Of a DNA stretch of 64,000 bases, positions 25,105-38,500 are shown piece by piece. The translations under genes were made by a program, and so were the position numbers. The stretch comes from Neodiprion pinetum (taxonomy: Eukaryota > Arthropoda > Insecta > Hymenoptera > Diprionidae), in assembly GCF_021155775.2 (NCBI RefSeq), contig NC_060234.1, positions 4,030,001-4,094,000 on the forward strand, written 5' to 3'. The stretch's first letter is position 1. Every line of letters starts with the position of its first letter. The notes under the pieces were generated by a model. The model was not told the DNA's origin. It searched no databases and worked only from the letters and a program-made list of their open reading frames with translations.

Positions 25105-26075
25105 AGACACAGCTAAAACGGACAAAGGAGTAATAAGTTGCGATGAAGAAAAATTGTTATTAGCGAAAATATGAAAAAATTATTGAGCTAAAACAGACAA
25201 AGGTGTAATTACCTAAATCAGACAAAAGGTTTGACTAACCGAACCAGAAAACAAGCCGAAACAGACAAAAGTTCAATTAGCTGAAACAGACAAAAGTTTG
25301 ATTAACCGAAACAGACAACAGTTTCATTAGCCGAAATAGACAAAAGTTTAATTAGCTGAAATAGACAAAAGTTCGATTAGCTGTAACAGAAAAAATTTTG
25401 ATTAGCTGTAACAGACAAAAGTTCAATCAGCTGAAACAGACAAAAGTTTAATTAGCTGAAACAGACAAAAGTTCGATTAGCTGTAACAGACAAAATTTTG
25501 ATCAGCTGAAACATACAAAGGTTTTATTAACTGAAATAGACAATATTTTAATCAACTGAAACAGACAAAAGATTGATTAGCTGAAACAGACAAAAAATTT
25601 AATTAGCTGAAACAGATAAAAGTTTGATTAACCGAAACAGACAACAGTTTCATTAGCTGAAATAGACAAGAGTTTAATTAGCTAAAATAGACAAAAGTTC
25701 GATTAGCTGTAACAGAAAAAATTTTGATTAGCTGTAACAGACAAAATTTCGATTAGCTGAAACATACAAAGGTTTTATTAACTGAAATAGACAATGGTTT
25801 AATCAACTGAAACAGATAAAGTATTAGCTGAAACACACAAAGGTTTTATTAACTGCAATAGAGAATGGTTTAATCAACCGAAACAGACAAAAGGTCGATT
25901 AGCTAAAACATACAAAGATTTAATTAGCTGAAACAGACGAAGCTTTGATTAGTTGAAACAGAAAAGGTTTGATTGGCTGAAACAGACAAAGGTTTGATTA
26001 GCTGAAAGAAACACAAGTTTTCTTTGCTGAAACAGACAAACGTTTGATTAGCTGAAGGAAATGAAGGTACGATTA
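25105..26075. repeat. 25-bp minisatellite, about 38 units, with a 326-bp higher-order repeat
   Basis: A unit close to GATTAGCTGAAACAGACAAA plus AGTTT is repeated head to tail with small changes (CTGAAACAGAC, CCGAAACAGAC, CTGTAACAGAC). A block of six variant units starting with ATTAACCGAAACAGACAACA at 25301 recurs in the same order at 25627, giving a 326-bp (13-unit) higher-order period. Units at both ends are more diverged. It opens no long reading frame. It may be useful as a polymorphic marker. Confidence 0.92.
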
Positions 26076-26079
26076 GTGC

Positions 26080-27958
26080 AATGACATAAGTCTGTACACT
26101 GACAAAGAAAAACATCAAGTGTACAACATGATATTCGCTTCAATGTTTATTGCTTCGATTATTAATTCTAATAATGAAAAAAAGAAATTCTAAATTTTTT
26201 GAACCAAAAATCATTTGATTTTGAATATTTGTCACCTTACATATATTCCATAAATTCTTACGCTAAGATTCTTCACTATCACTACACACTCTCGAGATTT
26301 TTGTCCTTGCGCGGTGAGCGCTAGCTTTTAAAAGCCGCGCTTTCTTTCAGAACCGAAAAGTATCAAGTCCGCGCGCAAAAGGCGTCGTCGAACTTGAAAA
26401 CTTCATTATTCGTAATAAAATTGACTGAAAAGTTGAAACAAAGCTCAGCACATCGAGAGTGCTTGACTTTTTCGTACGTGTGCAAAACCGAGGGGCACAA
26501 AGTGCGTTTGATTCCCGTTATTAATCGACGCGCAAAAAGGCGCGATCGATTAATTAGTCAAAAAATGTTTAATATATCTAGGACTTGTCGCAAAAATTCT
26601 GTAGAAATCCAATCCGCATCTGCGTCTTTTTGAATTAGATACATTGCGATGCGGATTGTTGTTCTCAGATACGAATCAAGTCCGGGAGGGAGGTTGGAAG
26701 GCATACATTATTGTGTGGCGTGACGGTCGGCGGTCCTCTTCGACGCGACGTCTTCGAGCTCAGCATCTCTCCCCATCTAGCGTACCACGGAACGCGATAG
26801 ATGGTCCAGAGATGCGTTTTGCCCATTCAAACGATCACAGACATCAATTAAATGAAGTAAAGATCAATGATGGGTAAATATTTAAATCGAATAACGGTTA
26901 AAAAATGTTTCCAGTGTGATAAGAAATAGAAAATTCAATCTCGTTGATATTCAAATGCTTACAAATGGTCGAGAGACTCGAATACGGAGTCTTTTGGAAC
27001 AAAAAATTTCTGTGTTCGTTTGACGCTGTGGATTACAAAAGTTAGTAACATCACGGTACATACATCGCGACCTTCCTACCCTCGCCTGTTTCCCAACGAA
27101 ACCACCCAACGGAAAAGAGACACTCACACACTCATGCATAAACCCCGCGACGGATCCCAAAACGACCACCTACCTACCCGGTTACCTATATTCGATCTAA
27201 GCGATTACCCATTTTTTCCAACACACATCATCCTTCGTCATTTGCGCCGTGGTCACTGTGACTTACTTTTTCGTCGGTTACCTGTAGGGAGCAAAATGTT
27301 TTTGTACCATAGTCAGCCTGCTCACGATACAGTATCGTGGTGGTATCCTACCAACTCTAATATTGTATGTATTATTCTAGTGAATGCTAGCAGACTATCG
27401 GTACATCAACCTTTTGTAAAATGGATTAGAAACATCCTGTATGCTAATCAGCATTTTTCTAAACGAGCTAAGCCTGCAGTTGATCAAAACATTCTGATTG
27501 TAAAAAAATTGAATTCAATTTAATATATAACAGGCAATTACGTTGTGTTATGTCAGATTATGAAATTTCATGGATTCAACAGAAAAGTGAATATGTTTAG
27601 ACCTCAGGTGAAACCAACACTTAAACGACGTCATTGGTAAATTCAAATGTACGTTATTAGATCATTAGCTGAACACGATTCAATCTCGCGAATGTCGAGT
27701 AAGCAATGGTTACCTGTCGCGATGCTCATTCCACTTTCAGTAACGTGCACAAGTTTTAACTTTAAGAAGGCTATGGTAGAATAAATTTCAAAAAAAACAA
27801 AATGATTAAATTGAAAGTCAAGTCACATCGTTACGATCGCGAATGAGCCTATCCATGCAGCTAAGAAATCGAAGATCTGTGTCAGAATTGTTACCGCCAC
27901 GCCACGTGACAGAGGAATCCCGCGGAAATACCCGTAACCTGAACACATGCAAACTCAC
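26080..27958. other. No clear gene; possible regulatory DNA
   Basis: The segment near 26310-26560 is richer in CG and contains paired GCGCGCAAAAGG-like motifs (26371 and 26529). The open frame at 27020-27523 (plus) is the longest, but it has no recognisable domain and its composition looks like chance. Downstream exons of the minus-strand transcript at 28 kb, if any, would lie here; I could not place one securely. Confidence 0.4.
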
Positions 27959-28585
27959 CAACGTTGCCAAGCAATGGAGCAGTTACTCGGATGTCTCTGC
28001 TTAATTCTGGAAAAAACAAGAAAAGTAAACTTAATTAATCTGGATTTTAAATTCTCAGATTGAGTACTACTGTTGCTTCTTTTCATATTTGTTCACCGTG
28101 TTCATCGTATTCAAATTTACCAAGAATTATCAAACAATTATAAAATAAGCATTCTTACCTCCTCTGGGTTGCTCCAAGTATACTTTAGATGTAGTAGGTA
28201 GTTCTCGTAGCATCTCAGGTTGGATCGTGAAACGACGCACTTTATACACTGTAATAAGAACGTAACAGAATATTACTAAAACAATATACTTGGATTAGAT
28301 TTTATATCACCACGGCTTCTCCGTGTAAAAAATATATTCTTGTGGGTGAAACTGGCTAGACATGCCTTACTTTGGAGGGTGGTTAAGATACCTTCCTCGA
28401 AAGTATAACGTAAAGGCTGAAGCTGCGCACAAGAATTCAGAAATTGCGACGTGAAACTCACCTTTACTGTTTGCAGTCTGGTATTCGAATGTCAATAACT
28501 CGGTTAGTCGTTCAGCAAATCTTCCGCGACTCGTGTAGTAATTAACAAACACCAGTTTGATCCGAATACACCGATAAAATTACGT
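27959..28585 (-). CDS. Unrecognised spliced minus-strand transcript (three linked exons, partial)
   Basis: Three exons have strong splice sites: exon A ends at 28462 (AAAG|GTGAGT); exon B 28248-28159 (TTATTACAG acceptor, GTAAGA donor); exon C 28006-27959 (TTCCAG acceptor, GTGAGT donor). One frame stays open across all of them, from a TAA near 28585 in exon A, reading ...FAERLTELLTFEYQTANSK, VYKVRRFTIQPEMLRELP, TTSKVYLEQPRG, ELSRDIRVTAPLLGNV. The first in-frame ATG is in exon B (MLRELPTTSKVYLEQPRG...), so exon A is probably 5' UTR. The next exon is not certain: a TGCAG acceptor near 27470 would add only a few codons before a stop. I do not recognise the protein. Confidence 0.42.
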
Positions 28586-31130
28586 GGCACTGCTCGAACA
28601 GCGTAGTCTGAATTCCCGAGCTGCTTAAGACCGACTGACTGAGTAACGCCGGACGAAGATCGCTCGTAAGAAACATTTGACCGGTTGAAGTGAGCCGCGC
28701 ATGCTCAATGCGTGCGACGAGGTACAATGTTTACCGAATTGCGGTTACTCGCGGTGTTGGACGCACTATTTTGAAACGGAGAAGGTATTCGTTGATCCGT
28801 ATTTCATTCAACAGCGTAATAATCACCCGAGTACAGACCAAAATATTGTTATTCCTTTCAAGTGCGATCTGCGTAGAACCGCGTAGCTGTTACCGAAGAG
28901 ATTAGAGAGTCAGCTTCTACCGATTATGGAGAGACGTAACGAGAGCAAGTCCAGACTCGCCGACGCTCGAACTTCATCTACTCTTCATCAGCCGATCGAT
29001 CTCTTTCTCGTATCGCGCATGCGCAGTTTGTTCAGATACCGAGCGTCGAATCAACGCGTCCGACGTAACTCGCGTATGGCAAGCTCGTGCGTAAAAACAC
29101 AAAATCTCACGTCGTGTGATTTTAATCGTGTTGTTTGGGTCCGTCGTGTTGTGTGACGAATGCATTTGTCTCATAGTGACATACTGTTATTGATATGTGT
29201 GACCTACAGTGAGTTATTTACGGTGAGATAAACAAGCCATTCTGAATGAAGGAACACGCGCAGTATCACAAAGGTAATGTTTGTGTCGTACATAATGCAA
29301 TCTCTGAATGAGCCGAACTCGATCTTTACAGTTACAAGGCAGGTGGTAATCAAGTGAATTTTACACTTAGAAATTATGTGTTTTTTTGTCATAGACAATT
29401 TATTTTGAATGCTTTTCTACAAAATTAGTGTAACAGATTGTGTTTTTTTCTTAGTAGCCAATTTAACATTTCCATTTGTTGATCTTAATCCATATCGATA
29501 CAATGTTGTAAGATCAAATATATGACGATGCCAAAATGTCGAAAAAAGGTGTTTGGTAACTTTGACGAGAAAAAAATTCTACGCGAAAAGGATATAAGAC
29601 CACAATTAGAAATATGTATAAAACTATGAAAAATTATACATTATACAATTAAAAGCTGAGAATAGAAACTCACTATTTTTTCTTCTCTCGGCTTGGAATC
29701 CATTGCAATCAGTTTTTTCATGCAGCGTCTCAACTAGTTGATCTGCATATTTTACAATGTGTCGCCATTATTTCAGTGACAAGATTTACATTCACAGCTT
29801 CATTCGCTGAAACGATCAATTTCATCACGACAGTTTGATAATGTTTATAATAAATCTCTTTTAGTCAATCGTATGTTTGGTATATTTGTACATTAATGTA
29901 ACTTCCGTCACTCTTCTATTTCATTAATTTTATGACAGTTGATAAAAGAAATGTTTCATCAAATATTTTCCTTTATGATTCTGGTGTTATTATAACAATG
30001 GCTGAAAAATATCTATTCAAAGAGAAAGTATAACGAGCTTTTATGTTCATTTTGATGTTAGAAATGCAATCCAATAACAATACTTTTTCTTTCTCATTTT
30101 TCTTATTCATCTTTTGAAGTTATGAAATGTCCATATTCTAATAGGTGCCAAAAATCTTGCTATATTTCATAAGATATTTCTCAATTTTTTCAGATTTTAG
30201 AATGAGCTTTTTTTCAACTTTTTAAATCATACTTCAGATACGCTGGGTCGAAAAATTCTGAAAAAATTGCGATTGCGTTTTTCGTCATTTACTTTCACAT
30301 ACAAAATTATAAAGCCAATCTGAGACTCGACGTAGAATCTTCATCGAGATGTCATGAAATGCCCTACCTATGTTGAACTGCATCAAAAACTAAAAGTCAT
30401 TTCTATTTCTTGTCACTCTGCAGCAGAGCACATTGTTGCAGAACAATATATTTTATAAATTATATCCATCAACGTATATTTGCTACTGCTTTACGTTCTT
30501 CTTTATGCTCTTCTCTTATATTGGTCTGATCTTTGGTGTGAATCAAGTATTCCCTGGTGGAAAAATTTATACGAAAGACTATTGAAAAGTGCTGTGCAAA
30601 ATTAGTTGTTAGTCGACTAATATTTCCCGTAAAAATTTGCATATTTCTGAAAACGTTTAGTCTTACGCTAAGCAGTATCTTGATAATACGTTTAGCTGTC
30701 AAACTATGCAAATCTCAAATAAAAATTTAACGAGCATTATTTTACATAGTTTTGCAACTAAAAGTATTATGAAAATGCCAGTTCACGTACATCCACGTTT
30801 GTTTGACCTAAATATGCAAAATTCTACACGATGTAGTTATATTCCACAAACAACTAACAACTACTTTTTCCCCACCTGAATTCTGATCTAGTTTTCAGTA
30901 AGATCGATCAAAGTACTTTTACGTGAAATTTTTCACCAATCTGAATGTTAGCGTGAGCATAAATTCATCTACTAATCGTTTTCTAGTTTATATCGACAAA
31001 AATATAGCCCTACGAGCTTTGAATACTCAGCCTTGCCTTCGCACCGCGCGAAAAACTAAAAATATAATTCGCGCGTTCTGTGCTGTACGAACATGCGTAG
31101 GTGTATTTTATTTGCTTGTGTCGTTCCGTT
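28586..31130. other. Intergenic, no recognisable gene
   Basis: The 28600-29160 segment is CG-containing and probably the promoter of the minus-strand transcript ending at 27959. Beyond it, to about 31.0 kb, the sequence is AT-rich with no domain-bearing open frame on either strand. Confidence 0.45.
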
Positions 31131-31520
31131 GCTGATTGTGAGTGCCGACCGCGCTCAAGGCTAATGAAGGAGAAATGAAATGTTCGGTCTTCCATCTTTC
31201 TCGCACTCGAGCTCACAAACCTCAAGTTCAATGCGCGTAACCGATAAGACAACGACTGGTTTATCCTACACCAATGGATAATATCTGGATTAAGTTCATC
31301 GAGGAGAAAGCAGACGAAGAAAGAGACAACTGGACTTGCTTTAGTCAACGCGATATAAGCGCTGTTCCATGTCAAATTTGCAACATCATCACTCCGTTTT
31401 CCTCATTTCTGTTTAAAGTGATGGCACGCCACGTGATGATTAAGATTGAATTAAATCATCGCCACTGATTTCGTAATGACCGCATTGTGTAGCCGGTGCA
31501 CATTCAAGTGCATATTCAGG

Positions 31521-32488
31521 GTAAGTTCAAACGTGATAATTTCAAGACGCGCGCGAAACTTGTTCAAATTGGGATTTGAAAGTAGAAATTGCTAGAATTT
31601 CAACCATTCTAACCTTACTTTTTTGTCAATTTGGTGTTACTTTTTTTTATGCAATATGTTATGAAAGTTACTGGCCTTCTGTGAATTACGTGAAAATATG
31701 CGGGAGCTTATAAGTATTTTAACATCGCATTTTTTTGCTTTTGCAATGAACGGATAAATTTTCGTTTGCAACTAAGTTTACCAAGAATACAAGTAAGGTT
31801 TATTTATTTTACGTCATACTTCAAGAGTCAAAAAAAGAAGGTCGTAAGTGTAACGTTGAAAGCGTTGTTATACGACCTTTTCTTACTTCCGAATAAAAAA
31901 ACGACTGAAATAGACGGTAGTCTCAGATCTCAATGACTTTCTTGAATCATTTTTTTTTTTTCGTAATAAAAATTTAGTTCATAATCTCAAATTTTTTACA
32001 CATAAAAGAGGAAATTATAAAGTATTACGGAAAAATTTTTTGTTCGTTTTTTATGCTATATCTGGCTGATACGATTACGATCTCAACTTCCGTGCATCTG
32101 AAAAAAAAACAAACACAGAGATTATCAAAAAGTAAACTTGTAGCTATCGTTTGAAGCAGAATTATGCAAATTCGATTAAAAAAATAACGAAATGACGGTA
32201 TTTTGAAATTTTTGATCTCTTTTTTTCAAACTTAAATTGGTGAAACTATGGATTAAATATGGATAAATAATTTTGACGGTGCTTCAGATAATAGCGACAA
32301 GTCTGTGTTTTGATAATCTCTTTATGGAAACGTAAAAAGTAATTGAATTTCTAGTGAACTTTAATTTCTAACTCTCTACAGCTAACACTGATTTATAAGT
32401 AAATTAGTGCTTAATCGTTATAAACGATGTAAATACAAAAATGACTTCTAGTAAATCAAACTTTTCAATTTCAACTATCTTTTTTTAG
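31521..32488 (+). other. Probable 5'-UTR intron of the NACHT-ankyrin gene
   Basis: A strong donor (ATTCAGG|GTAAGTTC) at 31521 and a strong acceptor (ACTATCTTTTTTTAG) ending at 32488 flank a 968-bp AT-rich segment just upstream of the long open frame. An in-frame TAG at 32535-32537 shows that the coding region itself begins in the second exon. The start of the first exon is unknown. The intron contains an imperfect hairpin at 31828-31890. Confidence 0.55.
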
Positions 32489-32539
32489 TCCGATCATTGA
32501 AGGACGAAACGAATTTACGGAGGCCGAATATCCGTAGGT

Positions 32540-32557
32540 ATGCAGAAGATTCGATAG
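32540..32557 (+). promoter_or_regulatory. Short upstream open frame in the NACHT-ankyrin leader
   Basis: ATG CAG AAG ATT CGA TAG lies between the acceptor at 32488 and the main start at 32580. A five-codon uORF this close to the start could lower translation of the main frame; that role is inference. Confidence 0.4.
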
Positions 32558-32579
32558 TAGTACTAAAACGATTTTCGGG

Positions 32580-35500
32580 ATGGCTAACAAGGACGAAAAA
32601 ATCAGTGGCCAAGAGTTGGCTTTCATCAAAGATAATAAGTATGCGTCCAAGGGTGGACAGGACTGTTTGCGAGGTTTTATCTACCAGCTGAAGCTGTTGA
32701 TGCTTTTCATGATACGCGGACTCCGGAAGGGTTACAAGTTTCGTCTGGCAACGGAGATGATGGCGGCCGAAGATTTCGACGACTTGATATTTGAGTATGA
32801 GAGCGATGGCGATACCACATGCTGCAGTAAAATAGCTTACCGGTTTCTTCAAGCCAAACACACCCAGAATGATGCGAAAGAAATCGATGCTGAGAATCTT
32901 TTCACAAGCAGTGACTTTAATTTGCAAAAGTACTTCAACTCCTACTGTAATATAAAGAGGCATTCTGTTTTGAGTCGCGGAATTTTGGATGATTTTATCA
33001 TATACACTAACATCAATTTGAATGAGGAAAAACTAAAGGCCAAAGGCATTAGGCTTCTGCCCGTTAAACGACTCGATGAGTTTCTCGATGTAAAAACTCG
33101 AAGAAATGACGACAGGCGATACAAGTTTGACAGTGAAGAACCGTCGAAGATATATGAAAATTTAGCGTCAGAAGCTTACAACCTTGCGCAGATGTTGGTC
33201 GAGAAAGTTCTGAATTCAAAAAAGTTGAGTGTGGATACAGATCTTCTTAAAAAATACCGGACTGCGTTGACAGCAGAAGTTATCAGCATCAAGGATAGAA
33301 CTTTGTCTGAAAATTTTATCGACGGCTCTGAGAACCTGTCCGAAAGGGGAAAATATTTTCGCGAGGTTTTTTACGCGCAGGTTTTGAAACAAAAAGGGTT
33401 ACCGGACGATTACGACCGTCCGGAAGATTTGTGGAAGGAGATGAAAGACCAGTCGTTGAAATTATCCGAAGGTTTCATTTCGGACTACGAAATTGAAGAC
33501 TCGGAAAAATTGTCCATGGAATTTAAAACTTTATTGAAAGACGCCAAAGTTGACCAAGTAATCAAAGTAGAATTGAATAAGAAAAGTGCTTCCAAACAAG
33601 GAGGGAGAGTAGTCATTGCTCACAACATTGCACGCAATATTGTCACGCTTGATAAATACGTTTTGATTGAAAAAACCGATGACTTGTTTCAATTTAATCC
33701 AAACTTTTTGGATGACAGTATCAAGCAGCCTGCTGATATATTCAAGTTGAAAAAATCCTTGAAGTCTAAGCTTGGTAGTCAATACGGAGATCTTGATAAA
33801 TACCAATTTGAAATGAAAAGTTTCACCAGAGTAAAGGAAGAGCAGCTACGTGCAAAGTGTGAACTACCTGAGGGTAAAATTGACGACAAAGAAATCGCTG
33901 GTTTTCTCGACAAGTTAATCTTTGCCGTTAAACAACCGAACGAAGTTGAGCTTGGCGAAATATTAACGCGGGAAATGAGTGAGGATGACACGTTCAATTT
34001 ACTCGATGCCGATTTGGTCACTCATCGTTTCGAACAAAAGATGCGAGAATGGTTTTTGGACAGAAAAGGAACGTTCATGTCGATGGAGGAGGGCCGAGAC
34101 TTGATCAGCAGCATCAGAGAAAAGGTCAATACTCTGATGATTTCTGGAATAAGCTTGGCGTATCCGGAGGAGCTTGAAGAATATGGCATAGAATTTGACA
34201 ACGTGAACGAGGAGTTGGTGAAATTTTTGTCCTCCGACGCTGCCCGTGATCCAAATTTAGCTCTGAGCTTGATTACCAAAGGGGAAACTTTGCCAGCTGC
34301 AATTCAAGTTCACAAAGCTGTGAAACAATGTAATAAGTATCGAAAGCAAGACAGCGTTATATTCATACGTCAAGAAACACTGATACGTCTTAAAATCAGA
34401 GAACGAGTGATCGATGCATTTAAATCGCTGGGTAGTTACGAATTATTAGTGATAGTATGTAAATCGTCGGACGAGCTGGTGATGCATAAATTGTCCAAGT
34501 TTTACCAAAAGTTAAGTACAATAATGCAAAAAAACAATACCAAGAAATTGATTCTTGTTACTGGAACGGAGGTACTTTTGAATAACTGCAGCAAAAATAT
34601 TGATTGTAACGTCGGTTTTAATGATTTTACGATAAATTCACAACACGAATTGCTTAATAAACAGGTCATCAATTTGCAAGGTCGAAAAGAGAGATCAAGT
34701 TTCGGAAACTTGTTACGAATTTCTAGATTAGATGAGATCGAATCAGTCAAGAAAGCCCAATTACAAGATACATTATTAAAATCAAGCACGTTAGTTAAGC
34801 TCATTGGTGGCGAGGAGATAAAGATCGGAAATGAGTTGAAAGGATTGGGTGAAGTGGACGATTATTACATAACTCGTTCAGTTAACTTACAAGTCATCAT
34901 CAGAACTGACATTTTCAGATCAGATCAGACATCCGATATATTCGCTATTGGCCATGCCGACAATAAATCTTGGCAGAAATTCCAGATTAGAGGTGTCGGG
35001 ATTGAATCTTCTGATGAAATCGAGCCGTGGAATCGATACTCGCATAAATTCAAAGTTCTAAATGATGGCCAAGAGAACGAACAGTTTGAGAGGTTGTGTA
35101 CCGAGTATCCGAAACACGACGTTCATTGGCTCATGATGGGTAGCAGCGGACTACTTTGGGTGAAATCCCGAGGTAATATTACCACTTTGGTGAAACATAG
35201 AGATGGTTCGGGTGATTATTACTGTTCGTACGATCACTGTCAAGTTTGCAATGCAGCTACGAGGGTTTCGTCGGTGGATCAGCTGGCTAATCAGCATGAG
35301 CGGCCCGTAATCATTTCTAATACTGCTGGGATGGGTAAGACGATTATGTTCACTTATTTGGCGAGGAAGTTGGCAGATTATCCAGGAATGTGGGTGATCA
35401 AAATCAATTTAAACGATTTCACCGAAGTACTGTTGGAGGAGCTTCGCAGTCGAACTTTTCACGAAAATGACATTGTCGAAGCGATTGAATTTTTTGTGGA

Positions 35501-38500
35501 TAAACTCTTGGTCCCTGAGACTGATTTGGAGAAAGCGATTTTCAAGAGACTCATCCAAGAGCCGGGTGGCGTAGGCTTGTTGCTTGATGGGTTCGACGAG
35601 ATTAGCCCAGATTACGAGGAGGTAGTAACGGACTTGCTGAAGGCGTTCAAAAAATGTGACCTCAAGACAATGTTCATCGCCACCAGACCCCACATGCGAA
35701 TCACGCTGGAAAACACACTTCACATATTTTCCTGCTCGATTGAACCATTTTCTCAGAACGATCAGGTCGACTTCTTGGTGAGGTTTTGGGTGAAGGATTT
35801 CGGTAAATGTGATAACCGAGAAGAGGTGCTGAATTGGTTAGATGACCGTGCCAAAGATTTGATAGCCAAGCTCGCGAAGACCATTTCTGACCCGCTGATG
35901 GAGTTCACCAGGATCCCACTACATATTAGGATGGTGGCAGAGGTCTTCTGTTATGATAAACAATGTGACTCTGAAGTATGCGAGGTATCTTTGACGTTGG
36001 ACAGCGACGAATGGCAGTTTCCAGAAAGAATGAACATGGTTACATTGTACAAACGGTTCGTTGAGATGAAGTACGGAATATTGTGTAACGAAAAGGACAA
36101 AGAAGACCATTCCAGGCTAGGTTCAAAAAAGAGAAGTGAGAAATTTTTTGAGACCGTTTTAGAATCTCATCAATTGTTAGCAATGAAGACATTGCTGAAC
36201 GGTAAAGATCTTTCGATGTTGCGGGTGTCGCGGCGGGATATAAAAAAAGCAGAAGACTTAATAATCGACATTAACGACGGAAACGAGCGAACTGGAATCG
36301 TGACTCAAATTGTCGATGGCAAACCGCAGTACATTCATCGAACTATCATGGAGTATTTTGTTGCTACTTATCTAATAAACGTTCTCAAGTATGCTGAAGA
36401 GGATAAAGATTGTCCGAATCGAAAGTTGCGGACATTCATATTGAAGCAAATTCTAACTCAGCCAGAGTACGATATTATTCGCGCATTCTTTAACGACTTG
36501 TTAAACGAGGTACACGCGACATATGACGTTTGTCACTGGAAAGCAGAACCAGATGACTACAGTAACGAAAATCGCAGAACACTTTTTCACATAGCTGCTA
36601 TGGAAGGCAATCATCAGATCATGAGATTCTTCCTAGTTCGTTTGGGAAAGAACACTAGGACTCGGCAGCAAATAGCCAACATGAAAAGCAACTTTGGTGA
36701 GGTAGCACTGCACTTGATATTCGCAGATCGCTGGGATGGACTGCGCTGCAGACGTTCCGACGCGAATGACTTGCAGATAATAAAATGGTTGCTCGAAAAC
36801 GGAGCGGATGTCAACGCCGTTGACATGGTGTCACGTACGCCAATGCGCCGAGCTTTGATCGCTGGAAAAGTCGAGGCTCTGAAGTTAATGGCAAAAAATC
36901 AAATCATCGATGTTGAAGCTCGAGATAAGTCGGCGACGACATTTGAGCAAGGACTTGCGGAAACTCGGGAATGGCAATTGGTGACGAGCTTGTTAAATGA
37001 GCTGGGTGCCGGTACCAACGAACTGGATGATTTAGGAAGATTGGACATACTGAGATGGCTGGTGAAGAACCATATTGCAGATATTAACGTTCGGGATACA
37101 TCGGGAAAAACATTGCAGCACGTCGCAGCTGCTCGTAAAAACTTCACAGTCCTAAAGTGGCTGGTGGTGGAACGAGGTGCCGATCTTCACGCTCGAGATG
37201 ATTTTGGCAATACAGTGCTGCATACGGCTGTTGCTCGCTGGAGCTTGGCCGACATTAAGTGGCTGGTCGAAGAGCTAGGCGCAGATCTAGACACTCGTAA
37301 TAACGACGGCAGCACAATTCAGCACAGCGCAGCTGCATCTGGAAGGTGGGAAATACTGAGGTGGCTAGTGGAGGAGAAGGGTGCTGATGTCAACGTTCGA
37401 GACGACATGGGGAGGACTTTACAGCATAATGCTGTCTTGGTCAACTTAAGCATGTTGAAATGGCTAGTAGAAAAACACGGCGCCAATACGAACGTTCGGG
37501 ATCATTCAGGGAACACATTGCAGCACGAGGCTGTAACTCTCCGTAACTTGAGCACATTGAAGTGGCTAGTGGAAGAGCGAGGTGCCGATGTTTATGCTCA
37601 TGATGCGACAGGTCGGACAATACAGCATGTTGCTGTCCAGCGGCAGAAGTTAGAGGTGCTTAATTATCTAGTGGAAGAGCGAGGTGCCGACCCTAACGTG
37701 TGGGATAATTCTGGAAGGACATTGCAGCACTACGCAGCGAAATTCGGTGAATTGGAGATACTGAAGTGGCTTGTCGAAAATCACGGTGTCGATATCGAAG
37801 CTCGGGATCATTTGGGGAAAACAGTGCAACATGAGGCTGCTGACCATGGACAATCAGACGAACTCGAGTGGTTGGTAGAAAAGCAGAATGTCGATGTTAA
37901 CGCTCAGGATTATTCGGGGATGACACTGATGCATTGGGCAGCTCAAAATTGGAACTGGGATGTAGTGAAGTGGCTGATAGAAGAACAGAATGCGGACGTT
38001 CATGTCGCAGACGAGTCAGGAAGGACGTTGCTTTATTGGGCTGCTCAACGTGAGAACTGGGAACTTGTAAAGTGGCTGGTCGAAGAACGAGGTGCCGATA
38101 TTAACGCTTGGCACGACTCGGGGCGAACATTGCAGCATAAAGCTGCTTCGTACTACAACTTGGACGTGTTAAAGTGGCTGGTGGAGGAGAGTGGGGCCGA
38201 TGTTGACGTTTGGGACGACTCAGGGAGAACGTTGCAGCACGAAGCAGCTGAAGCTGGAAAATTGAACATCCTCAAATGGCTGATAGAAGAGCGAGGTGTT
38301 GATATTAACGCTAGGGATAATTCGGGAAGCACATTGCAGCACAAGGCTGCGGCGTTATTCGCCTTGGACGTGTTAAAGTGGCTTATAGAGGAACGGGGAG
38401 CTGATATTAACGTTCGCGATTATTCGGGAAGAACATTGCAGGACGTGGCCACCAAGGCTGGGCAACTAAATGTGGTAAAGTGGCTGGTGGAGAAGCAAGG

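Noticed and set aside
27020..27523. 167-codon plus-strand frame
   Set aside because: No recognisable domain, odd composition and no splice or promoter support.
31274..31468. 64-codon frame MDNIWIKFIEEKADEE as a coding first exon of the NACHT gene
   Set aside because: An in-frame stop at 32535 separates any upstream frame from the main start, so it cannot be joined. It may be a uORF in the leader.
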